Source: Gelidibacter pelagius
Lineage (GTDB): Bacteria; Bacteroidota; Bacteroidia; Flavobacteriales; Flavobacteriaceae
Direction: 5' to 3'
Length of the DNA: 64,000 bases
Assembly (NCBI RefSeq): GCF_017581925.1
Contig: NZ_JAGEVG010000013.1
Span: forward strand, 1-64,000
Both the position numbers and the translations under genes were made by a program. Below are positions 1-9,109 of the stretch, one piece after another. Numbering within the stretch: the stretch's first letter is position 1; each line of letters begins with the position of its first letter. Under the pieces are notes generated by a model. That model saw only the letters and a list, made by a program, of their open reading frames with translations. It had not been told where the DNA came from and did not search any database.

Positions 1-563
1 TGGGTTGAGTAGGTCAACGGATCAGAGGATGTGCCCGTAATGGTAGCGCCACAATTGTCCGTGGTTGTAGGAGCTGTTGCGGTGGCGGTACATTCTCCGG
101 TGACATCGTCAAGAGTTGGAGTAACAGGAGGCAAATTATCCTCAACTGTCACAATAGCACTACAAGTAGAACTATCACTACTATCAGTAACCGTAACGTT
201 TACAGGTGTACCAATGTTGGAGCAATCAAAAGTATCAATGTCCAATGAAAAATTAGTACCAGTATTATTAGAGTCTAAATCTTCTGGCGAAATAGTGGTG
301 TTACCTGAAGAATCTAAATAGATGGTGATGTCATTACATAAAGCTTCAGGTGTTAATTTATGTGAACGAAATCCCTCATTCTTTCTCTCAAAACTCCGCT
401 CCAAATCCTCATCAATCAACGTCTTAATAAAAGACCGCTCAAATTGATATAAAGCGTTATGGGTATCTAATATTGAAGTGTTCTCGGCCTTAGTATGGAA
501 TGAAGCCCCGGTGATAAGTGTTAGCAAAACCAATTGCAGAACATAGCGGTAATTTTTTTTCAT
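1..563 (-). CDS. HYR-type secreted surface protein, N-terminal part (runs off left edge)
   Basis: Reading leftward from the ATG at 563 gives about 187 open codons up to the window edge, so the stop is not visible. Residues 1-26 form a signal peptide (KK start, hydrophobic core, end near TKA). A charged stretch follows (residues 27-75), then a beta-rich part with two cysteines. From about residue 145 it reads VTVEDNLPPVTPTLDDV followed by TDNCGATITGT, which is the boundary pattern of tandem HYR or Ig-like repeats in very large flavobacterial secreted proteins. By family these are surface or adhesin-like proteins, usually exported by the type IX system. Because the C-terminus lies outside, the sorting domain cannot be confirmed. 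No partner gene is visible on this side. Confidence 0.8.
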   Translation of the reverse strand, partial: MKKNYRYVLQLVLLTLITGASFHTKAENTSILDTHNALYQFERSFIKTLIDEDLERSFERKNEGFRSHKLTPEALCNDITIYLDSSGNTTISPEDLDSNNTGTNFSLDIDTFDCSNIGTPVNVTVTDSSDSSTCSAIVTVEDNLPPVTPTLDDVTGECTATATAPTTTDNCGATITGTSSDPLTYST

Positions 564-1097
564 AATCATCAAATAATGTTAACACAAAAATCCATTCCAA
601 GTGTTTTATCAGAGGAATAGAGAAACGGAAAAACCAAGTTCACCGCTCAGCGAGGGATGTACAAACATAAGTCGATGCTAGTATCGAAAGAAAAAAAATC
701 GTTGAAATGCTATTATAAACTACAAGTGAATAGATACCTGTTAAACAGTTGTTAATATAGATGTAATCAATTGAGAGTTAGACGGCTGAATTTTGGAATT
801 AAAGGAGATGTCGGTTGGCGGTTTGTATCATGTACGGTTGTTGGTCGATCAATTTCATTGGGTTCTTAGCGTGCATTCTTGCGTCCTTTACGGTTAACCT
901 CAGGAATGATGGTCCAAAGTTCAAAATGTCATTCAGAGTTCAGAGTCTATTTCCCGCCTTCGCTTTGTTCTGATCGGGCAGGTCCGTTTTTGTTTCGTTG
1001 TGGTTGGACAGCATCGCCCTTGCTCAGATACGGACTGTAAAGCTAGATTATATTTCAATATTGGGTGTTCAGCTTTCGATATTCGATATTTAAGGAT

Positions 1098-1160
1098 GCT
1101 CCATAGATACTCCATAGATACTCCATGGATAGTGTATGGATAGTGTATGGATAGTGTATG
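1098..1160. repeat. 11-bp tandem repeat, about 5.5 copies
   Basis: The unit drifts from CTCCATAGATA (two to three copies) to GTGTATGGATA (two to three copies), all in the same 11-bp register. It is non-coding and lies in the spacer between the HYR protein and the PorE-like gene. Confidence 0.75.
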
Positions 1161-1622
1161 CGCTGTGCTAAGGTAAAGTTCAGGTCCGAACTTTGGTGTC
1201 CCGCCTTTGCTTCCGTCTTCGCTTTGCTTTGATCGGGCAGGCGAGCGGGCAGGCAAGTTCCGAGTTCAAGATTCAAGGTTCAAGATGGAATGTTCAACTT
1301 TTAAAATTCAAGTTTTTCAACTTCCCATCATCTCCGTGAATCTCCGCGCTTTCTCTGTGAAACAGTTTTCAGTCAGCAGTCCGCAGTCTTCAGTCGGCAG
1401 TCCGAGTTTCCCGCCTTCGCTTCGCTGCGGACGGGCAGGCAAGTTCCGAGTTCAAGATTCAATGTTCAAAACTTAAAATTCAGGCCTTTCCATTTCTTGC
1501 ATGAGACCGTCATTCAGGCGGGCAAGTTCAATTTCCTGCCCGACTCCGTCATTTAGGAGGGCAACTTCAACTTCCCATCATCTCCGTGAATCTCCGTGCC
1601 TTCTCTGTGAAACTCTGTGGAA

Positions 1623-1676
1623 CAGTCTTCAGTCTTCAGTCTTCAGTCTTCAGTCTTCAGTCTTCAGTCTTCAGTC
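1623..1676. repeat. 7-bp tandem repeat CAGTCTT, seven perfect copies plus a partial
   Basis: There are seven uninterrupted CAGTCTT units at 1623-1671, then an imperfect eighth. It sits only about 25 bp beyond the stop codon of the PorE-like gene. The array is a likely variable-number locus and useful for strain typing. The unit has no spacers, so it is not a CRISPR. Confidence 0.85.
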
Positions 1677-1698
1677 CTTCCGTCCTCGGTCAACCTCT

Positions 1699-3588
1699 CT
1701 ATTTTAATATCAAAAACTCACAACGTCTATTGATCGAATGCTCTTCTTCAGTACAGTTATCGCCGCAGTCCACAAGAGGGAAATGTTCACCGTAACCTTT
1801 TGAGCGCAAGCGTTTTCTATCAATGCCGTTATCCACCAAATATTCAAGTGTGGCCGCGGCTCTATTATGTGATAGGTGAAGGTTGAACAAATCAGACGAT
1901 CGATTATCGGTATGCGCTCCCAATTGGATTTCCATACGCGGGTATTTATTCAGGAGATGAACCAATACATCCAAAATACGTTCTGCCTCTGGTTTGATCT
2001 CGTATTTGCCGAAATCAAAATAGATATTTTCCAATTCAATATAAATATAGCCGTCATCCTTGGTCACTACAATGTCTTCGGCATCGTCATAAGATTCAAT
2101 GGAGAGCTCAATGTTAAAGGTGATGTTGCCATCGTCATTGGTAGTAAACCGCTCGGTGGTCGGGATGTAAAAATCGCGATGTGCCTCAATGGAGTAGTCT
2201 TTATTTGGTTCGGTGTTGAACACATATTGGGCATCTTCACCCACTACCATTTGGTCGATCAGAATGTCGTTTTCATCATATAAAGTAACGGTGGTGCCCG
2301 GAAGCAGATTCTGCGAAATTTTATCTTGCACATTACCTTCCACTGTAAATTGACGCTCGTTTACCTTCCGTGTAAAGGCATATAAATTGTCATAACCTAT
2401 TCGGTTGGAGGAGAAATAGCCCGTATCGTCTTTTTCATTGACGATATAGCCAAAATCGTCCATTTCTGAATTGATCGTTTCGCCAAGATTCAGTGGTTTG
2501 GAATACATATTATCGTAAACTCTACTCACAAAAAGATCCAATCCGCCCATGCCCTGATGGCCATCCGACGCAAAGTAAAGTGTACCTTCTTCACCCACAA
2601 ACGGAAACTGTTCTCTTTGGGCAGTGTTGATGGTTTTACCTAAATTGACGGGTTCACTGTAGCTTTCGTCCACATAACCTTCATAAGTATCGGTAATATC
2701 CACATAAAAAATATCGAAAGAGCCCAAGGTCCCTGGCATATCACTTGAAAAATAGAGGCGTGTGTTTTCGGGGTTGAGTACCGGATGTAGGGTAGAGTAG
2801 AGGTCACTGCTAAACGGGAGTTCGGTAATATGGGTCCATTTTCCATTTAACAATTCTGCTTTATACAATTTGACCGTGGCAACCAGTTCTTCGCCAATAA
2901 GCACACGGTTTTCATTGGTTCTTGAAAAGTACATGGTTTTGCCGTCTTTGGTAAACGTGGCGTTGCTTTCGTGGGTTTTAGTGTTGATATCTTCGGAAAA
3001 TGGCTGGATATTGACCAGTTTCTTTTCCTTGGTCACTTCGGCCTGGTACAAATCTAAATAGGGTTGGTTGTTCCAGCTGAAGATAGGGTTTTCACGATTC
3101 CTATATGATGAAAAGACGATCTTATCACCAAAATAAGCAATGCCGAAATCGCCAGTCCGCGAACTTTGGGTCATGATTTGGATCTCGTAATTATACGGCA
3201 CCAATCGGTTGAGGTTGGTGATGAATTTTTCGGTGTCAACGGCAAATCCGAGGTATTCACCCATAATTTCATCGGCTTTCGCATAATCTTTAACACCCTT
3301 TAACGCTTGGGCGTATCTGAAATAGACCTCTGGTTTTAAGCTGTCCTTAAAATGCGTGAACAGTCCGGTATAGGGTGTTCGTGCCAATTTCATTTCGGAA
3401 TTATAGTAATAGGAATCGGCCAGGTTTTGAAGCACTTCCTGACTCTGGCCAAGGGTTTGGTACATTTTTGCTGCATCTGCATACGATTTTTGCGCAAAAA
3501 GTTGGTTGGCCCTTTTGATGCTCGGTCGTTGCGCATGGACAGTCCATGAGGCAGCAAGGAAACAGAGAAGTAGGCAAACGTTTTTCAT
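1699..3588 (-). CDS. PorE-like OmpA-family protein (TPR + PD40 repeats + OmpA domain)
   Basis: 629 residues from the ATG at 3588, chosen because MKNVCLLLCFLAASWTVHA is a proper signal peptide; an upstream in-frame ATG at 3624 would overlap porP. After the signal comes a TPR-like helical region (about 25-115, pattern KSYADAAKMYQ), then WD40/PD40-type beta-propeller repeats (about 150-410, with LYFSSD and GGLDLFVSR). Next is a carboxypeptidase-regulatory-like domain (about 420-505), then a C-terminal OmpA peptidoglycan-binding domain (IYFDFGKYEIKPEAE, then a LGAHTDNR motif). This order matches PorE of the type IX secretion machinery. Family knowledge suggests it bridges peptidoglycan and the outer-membrane PorP/SprF protein encoded 10 bp upstream. 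Several OmpA/PorP pairs usually coexist in such genomes, so this may be an accessory pair serving the neighbouring repeat protein. Confidence 0.85.
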   Translation of the reverse strand: MKNVCLLLCFLAASWTVHAQRPSIKRANQLFAQKSYADAAKMYQTLGQSQEVLQNLADSYYYNSEMKLARTPYTGLFTHFKDSLKPEVYFRYAQALKGVKDYAKADEIMGEYLGFAVDTEKFITNLNRLVPYNYEIQIMTQSSRTGDFGIAYFGDKIVFSSYRNRENPIFSWNNQPYLDLYQAEVTKEKKLVNIQPFSEDINTKTHESNATFTKDGKTMYFSRTNENRVLIGEELVATVKLYKAELLNGKWTHITELPFSSDLYSTLHPVLNPENTRLYFSSDMPGTLGSFDIFYVDITDTYEGYVDESYSEPVNLGKTINTAQREQFPFVGEEGTLYFASDGHQGMGGLDLFVSRVYDNMYSKPLNLGETINSEMDDFGYIVNEKDDTGYFSSNRIGYDNLYAFTRKVNERQFTVEGNVQDKISQNLLPGTTVTLYDENDILIDQMVVGEDAQYVFNTEPNKDYSIEAHRDFYIPTTERFTTNDDGNITFNIELSIESYDDAEDIVVTKDDGYIYIELENIYFDFGKYEIKPEAERILDVLVHLLNKYPRMEIQLGAHTDNRSSDLFNLHLSHNRAAATLEYLVDNGIDRKRLRSKGYGEHFPLVDCGDNCTEEEHSINRRCEFLILK

Positions 3589-3598
3589 AGCTATTGTT

Positions 3599-4540
3599 TT
3601 AGAAAAATCTTGGCGATTTATCATATCCTTTCGGGGTTCCTAATCTATTGATATCAAATAAAATCATAATTTCGTGCGATCCTGAATTGAATTTCCCCAA
3701 ATTGGATAGGGTATAATCATAGGCATAGCCAATCCGAAGTGAGGGCGTCACCCTGAAATTCACCAGTCCGGTTATCGCATCATCAAGTCGATACCCTGCA
3801 CCAACTTCAAACACATTGTTGAACAGTACGTTTGCGGTGAGATCAACAGATAATGGCGCTCCGGAAACCGCCTTGGTCATAAATGCAGGTTTTAACTTTA
3901 AGTTCTCATTCATTTCAAACACATAACCGCCGGTCAGAAAAAAGTGCATCTCCTCAACGCCGTTGGCTACAATGCCACTATTGTTTTCAAGATGTTTTGA
4001 GTTCAATAAGTTGGGTGCTGAAAATCCGACGTAATAATTGTCTCCAAATAAATAGGCCCCTGCGCCAATATTCGGGAATGTCTTGCTCAGATTATTGGCA
4101 AATGCTGGATCCGGCAACACATCAGAATAAATAAATCCATCAAAATTGGTATTGAAAAAAGTGGCGCCGGCTTTGACTCCCAAAGATAGTTTGGTGGAGT
4201 TGCCCAGCGATAAGATATAGGCGAAATCGGCATAGACATTGGTTTCATTGACCACATCGCCAATTTGATCGTTGATGACCGAAAGTCCTACCTGAATTTT
4301 TTCCTGTAAGGGGACGTGGACAAAAAAGGAACCCGTAGTTGGTCCGCCCACCGAGCCCACCCATTGTGCACGGTATAGAGCACCCAGATTAATGTCGTTT
4401 CCTTCGGTGGCATAGGCGGGATTGATGACACTCATATTATACATGTATTGTGTATACTGAGGATCTTGTTGCGCCATACTGAACAGTCCTGCCATAAGGA
4501 GGAAACCGAGAAGCGTATATTTTAAATGTTTAATTATCAT
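3599..4540 (-). CDS. PorP/SprF family type IX secretion outer-membrane protein
   Basis: 313 residues with a signal peptide ending near FSMAQ. The diagnostic PorP/SprF opening QDPQYTQYMYNMSVINPAYA follows directly, and the rest alternates amphipathic beta strands up to a final aromatic (PRFF). Proteins of this family are outer-membrane components that help anchor or export specific type IX substrates. It lies between a very large secreted protein with a type B sorting domain (17 bp upstream) and the PorE-like gene (10 bp downstream). This is the usual substrate-PorP-OmpA arrangement, so I infer it is dedicated to that neighbour. Confidence 0.92.
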   Translation of the reverse strand: MIIKHLKYTLLGFLLMAGLFSMAQQDPQYTQYMYNMSVINPAYATEGNDINLGALYRAQWVGSVGGPTTGSFFVHVPLQEKIQVGLSVINDQIGDVVNETNVYADFAYILSLGNSTKLSLGVKAGATFFNTNFDGFIYSDVLPDPAFANNLSKTFPNIGAGAYLFGDNYYVGFSAPNLLNSKHLENNSGIVANGVEEMHFFLTGGYVFEMNENLKLKPAFMTKAVSGAPLSVDLTANVLFNNVFEVGAGYRLDDAITGLVNFRVTPSLRIGYAYDYTLSNLGKFNSGSHEIMILFDINRLGTPKGYDKSPRFF

Positions 4541-4557
4541 AGATACCTTTATTCAGA

Positions 4558-7500
4558 TTACCTGCTAAGGTAGACTCTACCTTGTATCGTTTTATTGTTA
4601 GTGTCTTTGAGTTCCAAGATATAAAAATAGACCCCTACCGGTAATAACCCACTGCCAACTTCGCGACCTTGGTTGGATCTGCCGTCCCAATTTGGGGTGT
4701 TGATATCACCTTTATAAAGGATGTTGCCGTAACGGTTATAAATCTGCAATTGAAAATTAGGATAGAGTTCCCTCAGATTTTTAATCAGGAAATCGTCATT
4801 AATGTTATCGCCATTTGGACTAAAGCCATCGGGGATGATGATTTCTAAGGGTTCGCAAGTATCAATGCTGATAGTTACTGCCAATCGAATGCCAGTGGTA
4901 CAGCCATTCGTGCTGCTATTGGCAGCATAATAGGTGTTGCCATCTACTAATGGTGTGTCCTCAGGGTATGGCGTGCCATTTTCCAAAGCATCAAACCAGG
5001 TGATATGATCTGGGTTGGTCAGATTGCTCGTTAAGTCGGCAATCGTTGGCGCATCGTCGATACAAAAAGCATCGCCATCAGTAATCAACTCTGGGGTTGG
5101 CGCTTGTTCTACATTAAAATCTACCGTTGGAAGTGTGCCGGATGCGGTACCGCAATTGGTGACAGGATCCAACAGATTTAAAATGGTGAATGTTGTCGTT
5201 CCGATGTTCGTCAGTTGCGATGCAGGTATATTAATTACTGTGCTGCCGCTGGAGATGGTCACGTTGATGGTTTGCTCAGTAATATTGGCCCCTGAAAGCG
5301 AATAGTTAAGACTATAATTTCCATCCGCCAATTGACTTGCTCCAGATAGGTTGATATCTATGGCGTCATCCAAGCAAATGGTATCTGCACTTAATGTGAG
5401 TCCACTAATATCTGGTTCCGGTATGATGGCAACAACTACGGTTGCTGAATCCGTACCACAAGCGGTAGTTACGGAATAGGTATAGGTTCCGGCATTATCT
5501 TGCGTAGGGTCAAAGAGTCCGTTGCCACTTGCCAAGGTAGGAGACCATGTGCCTCCAAGGTCTGGGGTGCCACCAAGACGATCAAAAAGATCTTGTGGGG
5601 CATCGTTGGTACAGATAGCCAATCTGCCTCCGGACCCTGCTTCAGGTAATGGATCGATGGAAACGGTAACGGTGGAAGAGGCAGCACCACAAGGTGATAG
5701 TCCAGAAACCGTATAGGTATAAACTCCCGCTGCATCGATTGATGGATCGAATACCCCCGTCCCACTTGTTAATGCAGGTGTCCAAGTACCACCCGATTCT
5801 GGAGTGCCACCTAAACTCGTAAATAAATCTTCAGGAGCACTTTCAACACATACTAATAAAGCACCATCAGTTCCAGGATCTGCCTCAGGATTGATGCTCA
5901 CTTCCACTGTTGCAGAAGCTTCTCCACAAGGTGCTATGCCTTGAACGGTATAGGTGTAAATTCCAGCAGTATCTTGCGATGGATCAAAAATACCAGTGCC
6001 ACTTGCCAATGCGGGTGACCAAACACCTCCAGTTTTTGGCGTGCCACCTAAGCTATCAAAAAGATCTTGTGGAGCGTCAGTGCTACATAATGTCAGACTG
6101 CTGCTGGTACCAGCATCCGATAGTTCGCTGATAGTGACGGTGACCGTTGCTGTCGCATCGCCACAAGGCGAAATTCCAACAATGGTATAGGTATAAACGC
6201 CTTCGGCATCTACGGACGGATCAAAAACACCCGTGCCACTTGCCAATGCAGGCGACCAAGTGCCACCCGATTGCGGATTGCCGCCCAAACTGTTAAATAA
6301 ATCTTCTGGAGTGCTATCAATACAAAACGTGGCGTTGCCGTCGGTTCCAGGTTCGACTCCCGGATTGACAGTCACTTCAACCGTTGCAGAAGCTTGGCCA
6401 CAAGGCGCTAGGCCCTGAACGGTATAGGTATAAATGCCAGGAGCATCTTGCGATGGATCAAAAACACCTGTTCCACTAGCTAAAGCCGGCGACCAAACGC
6501 CTCCAGTATCAGGCGTACCGCCCAAACTATTAAAAAGATCCTGTGCGGCATCATGGCTGCATAAAATCAGACTGCTACTGGTGCCAGGGTTGGCCAATGG
6601 ATTGACTGTTACGGTAACTGTTGCGGTGGCATCTCCACAAGGTGAAATCCCGGCAATGGTATAGGTATAGACTCCAGCAGCATCTACGGACGGATCAAAA
6701 ACACCCGTACCGCTTGCCAATGCAGGCGACCAGGTTCCGCCAGTTTGTGGCGTGCCACCCAAACTGTTAAATAAATCTTCAGGAGCACTATCCACACAAA
6801 CGGTTAAGTTGCCATTGATTCCAGGTTCTGACCCCGGATTGACGGTCACATTAACGGTCGCAGAAGCATCGCCACAAGGCGCTATGCCCTGAACGGTATA
6901 GGTATAAATGCCAGAAGCATCTATGGACGGATCAAAAACACCCGTGCCACTTGCCAATGCAGGCGACCAAGTGCCTCCTGTTTCAGGAGTGCCACCCAAG
7001 CTTTCGAAAAGATCCTGTGTAGCATCATGGCTACATAAGATCAAACTGGTGCTGGAGCCAGCATCTGCTATCGGATTGACAGTTACGGTGACGTTTGCTG
7101 TGGCAATCCCACATGGAGAATTTCCAGAAACACTATAAGTATAAACGCCCTCAACATCTACGGAAGGATCAAAAATGCCCGTGCCGCTAGCCAATGCCGG
7201 CGACCAGGTGCCACCAGATTGTGGGGAGCCACCTAAGCTGTCAAATAAATTTGTTGGCGTACTATCAAAACAAAGCTCTAAGTTGCCGTCGGTTCCAGGT
7301 TCTGCCTCAGGATTGACGGTCACATTGACCGTGGCCGAACCCGCACCACATGGGGCAGGGCCTTGAAGGGTATAGGTGTAAATTCCTGCAGTATCTACCG
7401 ACGGATCAAAGACGCCCGTGCCACTTGTCAGGGCAGGCGTCCAAACGCCTCCAGTTTCGGGAGTGCCACCCAAGCTTTCAAAAAGATCTGCTGACGCATC

Positions 7501-9066
7501 ATTGCTACATAAAATCAAACTTCCATTGGTGCCAGGATCAGGTGCTGGAATGGTGGTCACAGTAACCGTTGCCGTGGCAATTCCACAAGGTGAAATTCCA
7601 GAAACACTATAGGTATAAGTACCGTCGGTGTCTACTGACGGATTAAAAACGCCCGTACCGCTAGCCAATGCTGGCGACCAAGTCCCTCCAGATTGTGGGG
7701 AGCCACCGAGGCTGTTAAATAAATTTGTTGGACCGCTGTCAAAGCAAAGCGTTAAATTTCCGTTGGTTCCAGGATCAGCTTCAGGGTTGACGATCACTTC
7801 CACCGTTGCAGAAACATCACCACATGGTGGAACACCCTGAACTGTATAGGTATAAATTCCCGCGGCATCTAAGGTTGGATCAAAAACGCCAGTGCCACTT
7901 GTCAAAGCAGGCGACCACATGCCTCCGGGTTCTGGAGTGCCTCCCAAGCTTTGGAAAAGATCTTGTGCAGTACTATTGCTACATAAGGTCAATGAACCAT
8001 TGGTACCAGGATCGGGACTTGCAACAATTATGATACTCACTGTTGCGGTGTTGGTAGGGCAATGCTCAGAACTGACTTCGTAAGTAAAGATGTATGGACT
8101 TCCAGCCGGCGTCATCGATGTCACATTGACCGTGCCTGTATTTCCGTTGGAGGTTGGCAGTGGTCCTGACCAGGTACCATTTGTATCTGGGCCACCTAAA
8201 AGCCCGTCAAATAAATTAATCGATCCGGTACTGACCAAGCCTGATTCGCAGATTTCTATTTCGCCGTTCCCACCAGGATTGTTGGGTTGAACGATTTCAA
8301 CCGTCACTTCCAAGCGCTCCGTACTTTCACATGGCGGGTCAAAGGTGGTTGCGAAATAGCTTTGACCATTTACTAAAGGTGTTGACAACGCTAAAGGAGA
8401 CCGAGATGAAAGTGTACTGTACCAATTATTGGTGCCGCTCGCTACTAAGTCGGCAACTGTTGGTTGACTGTCCGCACAAAAAATCTGAAGGGCATCACCC
8501 GTAGGAACGGGTACAAGACCAACATTAACAAAAACAGAGAGGCGCGAGGTACGACAACCGGTATTGGGATTGGACTGATCGACATAATAAATGGTACTAT
8601 CCACTAAAATCGTTGTAGGATCCAAAGGGCTGCCTCCAGACTCCACATTATACCATTGTAAATCATTTCCAACCGCATATAAATCGGCTATAGTAGCTTC
8701 TTCAGGATGGTCAACACAAACACCCTGAAAGCCTAATCCAAAAGGTACGCCGAAAATTTCGACAGTTACACTTTGGCGTGTGCCACAGGTACCCGAATTG
8801 TCATCTGCAAAATATACATTTCCATTGGCAAGGCCCACCGTACTTGAAAGTGGGGTGGTAGAGGTTGCAGTAGAATACCACTTGATACCGCCACCATTAT
8901 CGGTGGCCACGAGGTCTGCTATCTTCGGAACATCAATATCACAAAAGCTTTGGACCGGATCGGTAACCGTAGGACATTGGCCAAAGGAATTTATGCTAAC
9001 CCCCATGAAAAGTATGATAGCAGCAAAAAATTTAGTATAGAGTTTAGCTTTTGTAATTTTTTTCAT
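4558..9066 (-). CDS. Giant repeat protein with gliding-motility-type (type B) C-terminal domain
   Basis: 1502 residues. The signal peptide ends near SINSFGQ. Residues about 30-270 hold three Ig-like units with the pattern CxxxxPTVADL..W(Y/F). Then come one divergent and eleven regular repeats of about 79 residues, each containing (D/N)LF.SLGGTP..GG.WSPAL followed by SGTGVFDPS.D..G.YTYT and then PCG, and closing with two Ig-like modules. The last ~95 residues are the type B sorting domain: PDGFSPNGDNINDDF, then YNRYGN, then a W-D-G motif and GVYFYIL. Known family members are exported by type IX secretion and attached to or released from the surface. The regular repeats alternate between two subtypes (see findings). 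The neighbours are PorP/SprF and PorE-like proteins downstream. The ligand or function of the repeats is unknown. Confidence 0.9.
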   Translation of the reverse strand: MKKITKAKLYTKFFAAIILFMGVSINSFGQCPTVTDPVQSFCDIDVPKIADLVATDNGGGIKWYSTATSTTPLSSTVGLANGNVYFADDNSGTCGTRQSVTVEIFGVPFGLGFQGVCVDHPEEATIADLYAVGNDLQWYNVESGGSPLDPTTILVDSTIYYVDQSNPNTGCRTSRLSVFVNVGLVPVPTGDALQIFCADSQPTVADLVASGTNNWYSTLSSRSPLALSTPLVNGQSYFATTFDPPCESTERLEVTVEIVQPNNPGGNGEIEICESGLVSTGSINLFDGLLGGPDTNGTWSGPLPTSNGNTGTVNVTSMTPAGSPYIFTYEVSSEHCPTNTATVSIIIVASPDPGTNGSLTLCSNSTAQDLFQSLGGTPEPGGMWSPALTSGTGVFDPTLDAAGIYTYTVQGVPPCGDVSATVEVIVNPEADPGTNGNLTLCFDSGPTNLFNSLGGSPQSGGTWSPALASGTGVFNPSVDTDGTYTYSVSGISPCGIATATVTVTTIPAPDPGTNGSLILCSNDASADLFESLGGTPETGGVWTPALTSGTGVFDPSVDTAGIYTYTLQGPAPCGAGSATVNVTVNPEAEPGTDGNLELCFDSTPTNLFDSLGGSPQSGGTWSPALASGTGIFDPSVDVEGVYTYSVSGNSPCGIATANVTVTVNPIADAGSSTSLILCSHDATQDLFESLGGTPETGGTWSPALASGTGVFDPSIDASGIYTYTVQGIAPCGDASATVNVTVNPGSEPGINGNLTVCVDSAPEDLFNSLGGTPQTGGTWSPALASGTGVFDPSVDAAGVYTYTIAGISPCGDATATVTVTVNPLANPGTSSSLILCSHDAAQDLFNSLGGTPDTGGVWSPALASGTGVFDPSQDAPGIYTYTVQGLAPCGQASATVEVTVNPGVEPGTDGNATFCIDSTPEDLFNSLGGNPQSGGTWSPALASGTGVFDPSVDAEGVYTYTIVGISPCGDATATVTVTISELSDAGTSSSLTLCSTDAPQDLFDSLGGTPKTGGVWSPALASGTGIFDPSQDTAGIYTYTVQGIAPCGEASATVEVSINPEADPGTDGALLVCVESAPEDLFTSLGGTPESGGTWTPALTSGTGVFDPSIDAAGVYTYTVSGLSPCGAASSTVTVSIDPLPEAGSGGRLAICTNDAPQDLFDRLGGTPDLGGTWSPTLASGNGLFDPTQDNAGTYTYSVTTACGTDSATVVVAIIPEPDISGLTLSADTICLDDAIDINLSGASQLADGNYSLNYSLSGANITEQTINVTISSGSTVINIPASQLTNIGTTTFTILNLLDPVTNCGTASGTLPTVDFNVEQAPTPELITDGDAFCIDDAPTIADLTSNLTNPDHITWFDALENGTPYPEDTPLVDGNTYYAANSSTNGCTTGIRLAVTISIDTCEPLEIIIPDGFSPNGDNINDDFLIKNLRELYPNFQLQIYNRYGNILYKGDINTPNWDGRSNQGREVGSGLLPVGVYFYILELKDTNNKTIQGRVYLSR
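5411..8010 (-). repeat. Eleven in-frame ~237-bp coding repeats in alternating A/B pairs
   Basis: Within the 1502-residue protein, eleven consecutive units of about 79 codons begin PGTNGSL- or AGSS-like and end NPEAD-like. Odd units carry YTYTVQG.(A/P)PCG and even units carry YTY(S/T)(V/I).G.SPCG, so the real duplication unit is a pair of about 474 bp. The array is prone to collapse in short-read assemblies. Confidence 0.9.
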
Positions 9067-9109
9067 AAATATAAAAGGCGATTCAATCGATCAAAACCGT
9101 TTCTTTAAA

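Larger units (their letters stand above)
564..1698. repeat. 1.1-kb repeat-rich spacer
   Basis: No credible gene is seen; the short ORFs here translate repeats. The spacer contains several copies of a GC-rich block resembling CCCGCCTTCGCT..GGGCAGG (about 949-985, 1198-1260, 1408-1445). Each is followed by TTCAAGATTCAAGGTTCAA-like low-complexity DNA. Two copies of a CTCCGTGAATCTCCG(T/C)G..CTCTGTGAAAC block lie at about 1333-1365 and 1581-1620. Related blocks occur in the spacers at 12256-12450, 16789-17428, 35430-36030 and 39668-40100, so this is a dispersed intergenic family rather than a local duplication. Confidence 0.7.

Noticed and set aside
933-1476. Overlapping short ORFs on both strands
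   Set aside because: They run through tandem and interspersed repeats, with low-complexity products and no shared homology.
1623-1676. Seven regular direct repeats that might suggest a CRISPR
   Set aside because: The unit is only 7 bp with no spacers between units and no cas genes nearby; it is a simple tandem repeat.
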